Source: Paramacrobiotus richtersi
Taxonomy: Eukaryota > Tardigrada > Eutardigrada > Parachela > Macrobiotidae
Direction of reading: 5' to 3'
DNA: 45,804 nucleotides
NCBI GenBank assembly: GCA_034698045.1
Contig: JAQGAU010000070.1
Location: 1-45,804, forward strand
Positions 34,953 through 44,137 of this stretch are shown here, piece after piece. The notes below the pieces were generated by a model. It ran no database searches. It was not told the DNA's origin and was given only the letters and a program-made list of their open reading frames with translations. Numbering within the stretch: the stretch's first letter is position 1; each line of letters starts with the position of its first letter. Made by a program: the position numbers and the translations under genes.

Positions 34953-36003
34953 TGTATCTGCCGGTGGAAGGAACAGACAGAGCATCCACAAAACTGAACC
35001 AAAATTTCCGAGTACCCTTCTACCGCGGCGAACTTCACAACCCTGGTCTTGTCACATCTATGCTGCCGCAAAATTCTCTACAAGTCGGAATACAGCGATC
35101 TGATCGAGTTAATTGCGTAAGTACACGCATTGCATAAGGACTATTTTTGTTGCTCCAGGGGGTCTTTCGTGCACGTGCAAAGCCGCGCTGGAGATGAGTA
35201 AGCTTTTTGTCATTAAAAAAACTCGTTTGGACAGCTAAAAGACAGCCGGCTGAGAACCGGTGGCATTTTTGCGCTCTGGAACGTTACCGATCCAGCAGCA
35301 ATCGGTGAGCACGCGTAAACACAGCAGTTATATTGGGCCAGCTCTGGCATTTGGATCGATACTTTCTGGTCCAGATCTGTGGAAAATTTTGGTCTTTCCA
35401 TCTTGTAAGCAGCGTCGTTTACTGTTCGATATATATCTGTCAGAACACTTTTTGTTTCATGCACATCTTGTCCCTGCAGCCAAAAACTGAACGCAAATCC
35501 AAGAGACACGTGAACCGGAAACGGTAATAACTGTACACTTGCAAACGACTGCACAATCGTGATTTCGACTGTTAACGTACAACAGATATTATTGGAAGCT
35601 TGTGGGCTTTTATTTACTGTATCGATCGCAAAATAGAGAATGTCTGTCGCTTCGAAAATGATTTTTTCAAATCAGTTTCACCAAGCTGAGCAAACTGCTA
35701 GTTCCAGTACTCAAAACATTTCCTCGGCTATAATAAAGTGACTGTTATTAAAAGACGAGTCGGACTTTTTGTTGTGCGTTGCTGTATATATACAATAAAT
35801 ATAAAGCTAAATTGTTGAGCTTTCTGTTGTATTTAATCCGATACAATACACAGCTTAATTTACATTTTTGGTTTATCATCTAATTTGTACTTGATACAGC
35901 GTCGTCAGCTGGATATACCGCTACACTATACAATACAAAACGTTAAGGACGTATGCGCGATTGGACAAATGGACCATTCATGATGTTGAATTTTATTGTC
36001 ATA
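34953..36003. other. duplicated upstream region between array members 4 and 5
   Basis: About 35250-35900 repeats the region upstream of array member 3, including shared short motifs such as gtacaacagatatt, tataataaagt and gtcggacttt. No independent gene is supported. Confidence 0.55.
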
Positions 36004-36123
36004 CCCGTGCGAAAATGGTGCGGCGATTCTATTGCTGATTGGTAATTGGCCATAGCCAATCGCGCGATTGGCTATGGCCAATTACCAATCAGCAATACAA
36101 TCGCCGCACCATTTTCGTACGGG
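36004..36123. repeat. 120-bp nearly perfect palindrome (fold-back element)
   Basis: The sequence reads the same on both strands around a centre at 36063/36064. I find only about two mismatched pairs among 60: G/A at the fifth base of each end and C/G near positions 36028/36099. Each arm begins CCCGT(G/A)CGAAAATGG. It is flanked on both sides by ATA, a possible three-base target duplication. It could form a very long hairpin, and looks like a small fold-back MITE inserted just 3' of array member 5. Confidence 0.9.
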
Positions 36124-36196
36124 ATATGGAATGAAGTTCAATAATGCCAAAGGTCATACATAATAAAATGAGCAAAATGCGATCAAATCGGCCATT

Positions 36197-37325
36197 TCAA
36201 ACATGCTGCCTGACAGCATGATACTCTCCAAACACAGGCGGTCCCTTTGTATACGTCCCGCCCGTCGAATGCAACAGGCTGTCATTATAGGAAGTTCTGC
36301 TCGACGAGGAGAGAATGGACGCATTCCTGCGGCTGATCTTGGCGGCCATGCCGGTTAACACAGCAAATAAGAGAAAAAACAATCCAGTCACAACTAAAAC
36401 CACCACCACCGTGACTGTAAATGTCCAACTAGCGGTTCTCATAAGACCTTCATTGTGAGCGTTCGAATCGGTGAGCGTGGACTTATCCAGGAAGCCCAAC
36501 GGTCTGCCTATGTGATATGTGGTTTGCTCCCAAACAGTATGGATGTAGTGGGAAGCCACGGCGATCAAAATTCCGGAAATGATAACCAACAACAGGAAGA
36601 TGCTGTAGATGATGCAAAGAAGTATGTTTAGACCGGCTAAGATGGAAAAGGATGTAGAAGATGCGTGGTCTTGTCGGTCTCGGTTGACAAGGTGGACACC
36701 GAAACAGCCGGTGGAAAAGAGGAGAAAACAAAATGCAACGTTGAGGATTAGGCTCCAGGACCATGTGAAATGGCCCGTGGATGGGGACACTGGAAGGAAA
36801 TTAAAGGTTTTTTTGTTTGTCAAAGTAAACTTAGAAGATCTAGAAACGCACTGGACTTGTTTTACACGTATGTATAACTGAGCGGTACATGCATAATATC
36901 ATAGTGTACGAAGGAAACAAAAACCAGAAAAGGCTAAAAAAAGCAGTTCTACAAACAAAAGCCTAAAACACCTTGAAAAATCGGAAAATGCGGAGTACAG
37001 ATTAAACAGTCTACAGAACAATTCCGCCCTCGAAGTGCAGTGTATGTAGTACACACATACAGTAAGCTGCTACTGATAGTTATACAGCCAAACAATTAAA
37101 TGAATACAACTGAATGCTGGCATACATATGCATGGAGCTGCTCTAGCTAAATACATGACATTAACATCGCAGACTTGTTGATCCAACCGTTAACTTACCG
37201 GCTGTCACAAGGATAATAGCAATTGCAAACAACAGAAGATTAATTAATCCAAAAAATATTTCCGTCCCTGAAATGCATTTCAGCCGGGGTAGTGATTCCA
37301 GCCGATGACCTTTGACAACGTCCAT
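36197..37325 (-). CDS. tetraspan membrane protein, array member 5
   Basis: Two exons: 37325-37199 and 36789-36197, phase-1 junction, 239 residues. Exon 1 reads MDVVKGHRLESLPRLKCISG then helix 1 (IFFGLINLLLFAIAIILVTA). Helix 2 is LILNVAFCFLLFSTGCFGVH, helix 3 ILAGLNILLCIIYSIFLLLV, and helix 4 ends in GMAAKISRRNASIL. Loop 2 differs strongly from members 3 and 4 (FLDKSTLTDSNAHNEG). The cytoplasmic loop between helices 2 and 3 has RDRQDHASSTS in place of RCRRTGSGSS. The tail ends FGEYHAVRQHV. A longer in-frame start at 37385 is possible but the Met at 37325 matches members 3 and 4. Confidence 0.88.
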
Positions 37326-38842
37326 TATATTTCCTACGGCCGGTGAAATTGAGTTAGCAGACAGTGTATCCACCAAGTCACCCAAACATTTATAACCCCA
37401 TTTCCGCTGCGTTGAATTTCACAACAATGGTTCCATCACCCGTGAGCAGCCGCAAAATTCCGTTTAAGGTAGTCTAGATCTCCCACAAGTTAACTGCGAA
37501 GTACAGACGTGTAAAGTCTGTATTGTATAAGCACTAATTCTGTAGCTGCAGGGTATCGTTAATGACGTGCCGAGCGGCGCTGAAAATTAGTATAAAGCTT
37601 TTTGTCATCAAAAAAACTAGTCTGGAAGGTAAAAGGCAACCGGCTGTGAAAATCAATATAATGAGCGCTGGTGACATTTCTGCGCTGTGGAACGTGACCA
37701 ACCCAGACCATCGCCGTTCTCTAGCGGCGTGCGTACTTCGTGACGCTACGCGAGAAGGTAGAGAGACGCAGTCCACGACACCGCAGCTAGAGAACGGCGA
37801 TGCCCAGACACTACGCGGCGAGCATGTAGACATGGCAGTTACGGTATACTGGGCCTGTTCATATATTGGCAATTTGGATCGCTATACTTCTGGTCTGCGG
37901 ATAATTTTGGTACATCTTGACCTTTTCATCCTCTAGAACATCGCTACCGTTTAATATTTTTGGGACACTTTTTGTCAACTTTAATCGGCAAATCTTTCAT
38001 GCGCATAGTTTCATGCAGCTGAAAATTTTAAGCTAAAAAATATTTCGAACGCAAGTAAAGAGGACACAGGAAATAGCTTATTCGCAAACTGAATTCAATG
38101 TTATTTCAACTGTTAAAGTTCAGTAGATATCGGAAGCATACTGTTTGGATTTAAGATATCGATCGTATGATTAATGCACGTTTACATTAACGTATTAGCA
38201 AACCACAGGAAATCGCTGACTACGCTGTTTTGGAATGGAAACATGGCCTTCAAACAACTGTAGCCTACAGCAGGGCCCTGTACTGCTCCCAGAGATTGCA
38301 TTTCCGGTTTTGAGTGCAAACGTAGCCTAGTGCAATTTTGTACCCGCAACCATGCTGCGAAATGCAGTTTTCATTCCGTTGTATAGCCATTAGCTGGGAA
38401 CAGAAGGTAGACACAGACACCGTACAGTAGTGTCGGGTTGTGCTATCGCCACGGCCAGCTGTGATATCAAAACATTTGCTGTTTACGGTATTTGAATACC
38501 TCGCTTACCAGGTAGTCTTCGAGGAGCCAGCAGTAAGTTCAGAGTTTGATAAACTGTATCAATGTTGTACTGCGCGAATTACAAATAGGTACATGCATCG
38601 ATATATGTACAGTACGTGCCGAGCCGCGACTGCCCTGCCACTGTATATTTATTTATGACTTGAACAACAGATCTATGGACCCAGATAAAACTTTGTAGTT
38701 AACCGTTTCTGAAGTGCATTCGTATTTACATTCAGTGAAGAGGTTCTTTGCTTATGTGCTATTTCCACACATTTTTTTAACAGCTTGACAGTGATAATCC
38801 TGTCTTCGTTATCCGGGAAAGCGGAACCAAAGGACCTGCACA
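37326..38842. other. intergenic between the tetraspan array and the dehydrogenases
   Basis: The first part (about 37530-38170) is a weaker copy of the upstream region of members 3 and 4, now interrupted by stops in all three minus frames. The last part should hold the first dehydrogenase promoter. No gene is supported. Confidence 0.5.
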
Positions 38843-40646
38843 ATGTCCGTACAATCCAAAACAGCCATTGACTCGGTGCATGCAGCCATCTTCGACCATA
38901 TGCCGGTCGGTCTGCGGGTTTATTTCTATAACGAAAGTTCCCTGATACAAAAAGCCAAACCGTACTTTACTGTGCTTGGAGGAGTCGCTGCGGCATATTT
39001 CGCGGTTAAAGGGGCGATCTGGATCGGGAAGACTGTACGACATCGCTTTCCTTACATCTGGTCAACTGTTACTAATGTGTCAATGCTAATGGCAGGTGGT
39101 AACCTACGGTCTTGCTGCTCCGTTGCAACTAGGAGCGGATCTGAGACGATCTGGGGACTGGGCCGGTGACTTTTTTATTTGAACGTTTCAGTTTTCAAGG
39201 AAGTTTTAATTCGCTGAATTTGCAGTTGTAACTGGGGCGAACGAAGGATTCGGCAAGGAGTACGCCTTTCAGGTGAGCAGAGCTGAAGAATAAAGAAGAT
39301 ATTTGCTTACTTATTACGGTTTTCTTATCGCTCTACTGTGTAATATAAAGTATGTGCAGTCCAATTGTTTTCTTCGTTAACAACGGGATACTGTTTCTTC
39401 AGTATTACGCGCTGTAATACTTCTGCAATGGTTTCCTCGCACTTCATACATTCAGAACTGTCAATACTTAGTAGTCTGCAAATCACATACTTGCTTTTTA
39501 GTTGGCTACAAAAGGACTGAATCTCGTCCTAATTGCGCGCAGACTCGATAAAACCGAGGCTGTAGCCGTAGAGTTACGTGAGTTAATGTACAACGTTGGC
39601 TGGTTTTCTGATTCTTCATTCTGCTCGATTTTTTTTAAGGAAATAAATATGGAATCCAAACAAGAGTCATTTCGCTTGATATTGGCCAAATGGGTCCTGA
39701 CGACGTTGTGCAGCTGCGAACGGACTTACAAAATCTGGATATCGGATTATTAGGTTACCACTTGCTGTCAAGTGGGATGCGTCCGTTTCTGTAGCTCTCT
39801 GTCTTCACAGTGAATTCTGCCGGTATTAACAGCGGATATGGAAAATTTTTGGTTACGGGATCGGAACAAGTTAGACTTTCAATATACACAGCACGCGAAC
39901 AGCATTAAAGAGCCCTACAGAATTCCGAACGTTTTCTCTGATTTTTATAGGACTTGTCCAATGTCGTTAATCTGAACGCCCGTGGGAGCATGCTGGTAAG
40001 TGGCTGCCATAAAGTACGTCTAAGATATGTAAAAATCTAATCAAACACTTGTTAAAAGATGTGCCGTGCTATTATGCCACTCATGCTGGCAAACAAGAAG
40101 AAAGGTCAACAGCGTTACATAATGAACGTGGGCGCCCATTTGGGAGTCACACCTGTGGCGGCTCCGGGAGTAACTGTGTATGCAGCCACGAAAGCATTCT
40201 TGCACTCTTTCTCCGTTGCGTTGGACTATGAATACGCCGAAGAAGGCATTTCTGTTCAGGTACGAGAAATTTGCAGTAGTACCGGAACTACTGGTATAGT
40301 TTATGTTTGCCTCTGCTGTGTTTCGTTAATTTGTTGCGTACCATTATTGCCAACATTCCGTTTATTTCGTATTATTAGAGCTATCTTCCTGGAGCAACAG
40401 ATACGAAGATGATGCCAGAAAAGAGTTACATGGTATCCATGCCGTCTGAAGCCATCGCTGCTTCATTGGCGCATCTTGGTCTACGTTCTGTAACCAATGG
40501 GCACTGGAAGCATGCCTTCATGGTAAGTCGCCATCATACTAATTGTAAGTTATCGTCTGCGACCGCTCTTGTTCAGTCTTTGGGTTTATTAGGCTTGGGT
40601 TCATTCGTGGAAAAAGGTGAATGAAATGTATGTCCCACATCCCTGA
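38843..40646 (+). CDS. short-chain dehydrogenase/reductase, HSD17B12/LET-767-like, copy 1
   Basis: Ten exons: 38843-39034, 39096-39165, 39226-39272, 39502-39577, 39640-39753, 39811-39869, 39951-39995, 40059-40259, 40379-40522 and 40593-40646, 333 residues. HSD17B12-type enzymes are membrane-bound 3-ketoacyl-CoA or 17-beta-steroid reductases using NADPH. Residues about 38-64 contain a membrane-anchor-like helix (YFTVLGGVAAAYFAVKGAIW). The cofactor motif is VVTGANEGFGK, followed by LVLIARR. The NAG position reads NSAG, the helix-4 Asn is in NLNARGSM, and the active-site VYAATK is present. The segment that normally carries the catalytic Ser (NISSGSG in relatives) reads NVGAHLG. The last exon was placed at the TTATTAG acceptor because it then aligns with copy 2. 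The substrate is unknown, and activity is doubtful. Confidence 0.88.
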
Positions 40647-41846
40647 TCAGCTGAACAAGAATTTGTCGTCGTCACTGAGCATCACCATGCGGATCATCGA
40701 TAAACGACAGTTACGGCAGAACAAATTTAACAAGAATGTCCATGCTGATTGGACAGTCTGTGGTTTTTTATGCCTTTAGGAGAGGAATTTTGTCTTCTTG
40801 TTTGGTAACTGTCCTTGCGCATCTCCTTACATTTTTTTCCAGAAATCTTTTCTGTATGGTAATCTTGACTGGTGAACTGCAGCCCAAAAGCAATAAATCA
40901 TGTGCCGTATGGGTCGAAACGACGAATTCTGCCTTGTCCACAAAAGTTTAGAGAGCGTCTATCGCTCTGTCAAACTTCTTTCCATTTGAAATGTCAAACT
41001 TTAACATTTCTTCTTCTGGTCGTTAAGTATTAGGCAGTTATTCCATTTTTAAGCTGAAGCTGCCCGGCGTTCTCTTATTTTAGCGATCTATTTATGGGAC
41101 TAGGTGACTATGAACACCATTAAAGGTCACGCTTGGGCTTATGCTGGCCATGGGTTCGATATTTGCTTCCATATACCATTTATTTAACTACCGGACAACA
41201 TTTAAAAACAGAATCCATGTTTAGATTCTAGGCTATGGTAATTGTGTTACAGATTAGTCGGACTTTCTGCAGTATTTCTGTACAATAAATGCACAGCTTA
41301 ATAATCAGTTTATCATCTTATTTGGAGTATACTAAGTTTTGATAAAGCGTCCTAAAAATGAATGTAAAAATGCAAAATCAAGCTAAATGTTTTTATTATA
41401 GAGAATTCAGCTGTGCAGTTATGCTATAATTCCATTAGTGAACGTAAGTGCCAATCTTCATATACATACATACCGGGAAGCCCTCCACAGCGCAGTTAAA
41501 TTCCCCATTCGTTCGGATAAGCAGTGCTACCGGTTCCTATGTATACCGTAAAAGCATCACTAACAGGTTTTTAGCTTCCTTCCGATATAACTACGGCACG
41601 AAGCATAAAAATACAGACGCGTTGATTTTACGACGGTGTGTATACAAATCATGTAAGATGATAAAACGATAAGCCGTGCAAGCACTTTTTCTACCAGCTT
41701 CAAGCAATGTGTCAGTCTGATCAGTAGTAAACCGGTTACTTTCACTGCTGCTTAATTCGCCCGTGAAAATTACCAGGCCGTAAATCACAACACTTATGTT
41801 GGGGTTTTTCTCATAGAATTCTGTCAACGAACTAAAAATCTGAAAA
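40647..41846. other. intergenic between the two dehydrogenase genes
   Basis: About 40735-40890 is similar to 43914-44070, the matching flank of the second gene, so flanking DNA was duplicated too. About 41245-41350 resembles the end of the tetraspan upstream repeat (gtcggactttct, tacaataaa, cacagcttaat, gtttatcatct). No gene supported. Confidence 0.5.
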
Positions 41847-43544
41847 ATGCCCACCGCACGAAGCAGCCTGGCTGCTGTGCATGAAGCCATTTTCGACCAC
41901 ATGCCTCCCGGATGGCGTGTTCATTTCTACCATCAAGATGCTTTGATTCAGAAAGCTAAACCGCTCTTCACTGTTTTTGGAGGAACCATTGCAGCGTACC
42001 TGGCTGTAAAATGGACTTTGTCTCTTGGGAAAGCTGTAGGTGAAATTGTATCGTATCTAGTTTTTGGCGATTGGCGAGTGGTCAGTTGACGCACCTGAAA
42101 CTGCATATTCATTGGTGTGTTACAGTTCACAACGTACTGCTTAGCTGTGCCACTGAAACTGGGAGCGGACGTGCGGAAAGCTGGAGACTGGGCTGGTACG
42201 TTGTTCTGCATAAATCTTTATTATAATAGCGATTGCATATAAGTTATTGTGCTCATCTATGAAACCTTTTTCTTCTTGGCACTTTCAGTCATCGGGGGCG
42301 CAAATGACGGGATTGGCAAGGAATATGCATTCCAGGTGAGTACCACGTTTCCGCGAACATGTTACCGGCGGTACGTTTATTTTCCACTATGTATATATAG
42401 TTTCTATTGGTTTTTTAGTTGGCGGAAAAAGGTCTAAATATCGTTTTGATTGCGCGAAATGCCGCAAAAACGGAGGCGGTTGCACGCGAATTGGGTAAGA
42501 TTATGATTCTGGGCCGTGAAGATTATTCGCTCGAAATCAAAGTTCTTGGAGTTCACAAAACAGTTTATTAACAGATGCGAAGTACGGTGTTAAAACGATG
42601 GTCCTGTCTCTCGATATCGGTAAACTGGACCCCGCTGGTGTTGAGAAGCTCCGCAGGGACCTACAAGATCTCGATATCGCAATCCTTAGTAAGCATAACT
42701 AGGTGTCACCTACAAACTCGAATTATACGAGTAGTCAGATTTTGACGAGTGGATCATCGTAGTCAACGCTGCCGCCTTTACCACAAGTTTTGGAAAGTTC
42801 CTGGTCAGCGGATCCGAACAAGTACAAAAAAACTCGACAGCCTTACGCACAAACGATTACTGATTATCATGAAGATATCTTGCAGGAGATTATGAATATT
42901 GTTGACCTTAACGCCCGCGGTACCATGTTGGTAAACTAAATCTTATCGACTTGCCAACACTTTAAAACGGTATACGTTTAACTCGGTATTCTGTTTCCAG
43001 ATGTGCCGTGCGATTATGCCTCTGATGCTTGCCAATAGAAAAGAAGACCAAAAGCGCTATGTAATCAACGTAGGCGCCATTTTGGGCTCAGTCAATCCAT
43101 CACCGGGGCGAATGGTGTATGGAGCGACCAAAGCATTTTTGGACTCTTTCTCGATCGCGCTGAACTACGAATATACAGATGAGGGTATCGAAGTGCAGGT
43201 AGGAGCGTCATGTTAATCGTCCCATGGAAAACATAGACTTATCGTCCTGTAGAGTTACCATCCGGGAGCAACGCTAACACAGATGACGCCGCCAGATTTA
43301 AGGAATAACTTCTGGATGGTCAAGCCGTCCCAAGGCGTTGCCGCCTCGTTGGCACACCTGGGCCTACAAACTCGAACGTTCGGTTATTGGAAGCATGCCG
43401 CTACGGTAACGTATCATTCTGCAGTCTGCTCATTCAAGTTTTCTTGGAATTTAACCGCATGTTGGATCTATAAGCTTGTGCATGTTTTAGGCTTGGTGTG
43501 CCTCATGGAAAAAGGTCAACGAAATATATACTGCACATGTTTAG
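41847..43544 (+). CDS. short-chain dehydrogenase/reductase, HSD17B12/LET-767-like, copy 2
   Basis: Ten exons: 41847-42035, 42126-42195, 42289-42335, 42419-42494, 42575-42688, 42763-42821, 42886-42930, 43001-43198, 43253-43405 and 43491-43544, 334 residues. Exon number and phases match copy 1, and six internal exons have identical lengths. The membrane-anchor-like helix is LFTVFGGTIAAYLAVKWTLS. The cofactor motif reads VIGGANDGIGK, with the usual Thr of TGxxxGxG changed to Gly. The NAG position is NAAA, the helix-4 Asn lies in DLNARGTM and the active-site VYGATK is present. The catalytic Ser segment reads NVGAILG, so the Ser is missing here too. The tail AWCASWKKVNEIY aligns with AWVHSWKKVNEMY of copy 1. 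It is probably a recent tandem duplicate under some constraint. Confidence 0.88.
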
Positions 43545-44137
43545 ATTCCACGACATTCTACATCTTTAGAATGTGAACCTACTCCGATAAGAATGCCAAC
43601 CCTAAAAGAATAGCTTTTCGTTCTCGCGGTGTAACAACCCGTATCATCCCACACTGGACTTACCATATTCCGTACAGCGTTTTTTGATACAGTACCACTG
43701 TAATTGTAAAAGTACCAGCTTGGTTTTTTTGTTTTTTGATTTGCGCGTTTCTGGGTTGCTTTGCGCGCTGAGTTAGAAATTCTAACGACTGTCTGCGAAT
43801 TCTTTGCCAGAATTTAATTTCGATAACTGTGGACTGTGGTTTACAGTGTACAGTAGGGTGAACATTAAAACTGTTATCCAACAGAATTGAAAACTGCTAA
43901 TATCCGTTGCTGAGAACATCCATGACACTCCATGTTTGTTGGACTGTCTGTGGTCTTGATGGCGGAATTTATATGCTTTGTTTGGTGACTGTTCAAACTT
44001 CACACATCTTGTGCTATTCTTTCTACAGTCGTATTTAATATTGTGAATGGTAATTGGACTGATGACCGTTAGCATCAGACATGGTGGTCCTGGTCCACCT
44101 CTAAGACCACGCTTTCCGGCCATCGAAGGAACGTATC
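43545..44137. other. 3' flank of the second dehydrogenase, retroelement junction
   Basis: Homologous to the flank of copy 1 until roughly 44070, after which the retroelement sequence begins. The junction suggests the element inserted after the dehydrogenase duplication. A short open reading continues upstream of 44138 but no separate gene is supported. Confidence 0.45.

Noticed and set aside
35213..35554. Open frame with MERPKFSTD and IQMPELAQYNC upstream of array member 4, with a counterpart at 32710-32919
   Set aside because: The two copies differ by indels of 2 and 1 bases and the third copy near 37870 has stops, so it looks like duplicated non-coding upstream DNA.
40577..40624. Alternative last exon of the first dehydrogenase ending SFVEKGE
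   Set aside because: The acceptor at 40593 gives AWVHSWKKVNEMY, which aligns with copy 2; the earlier acceptor does not.
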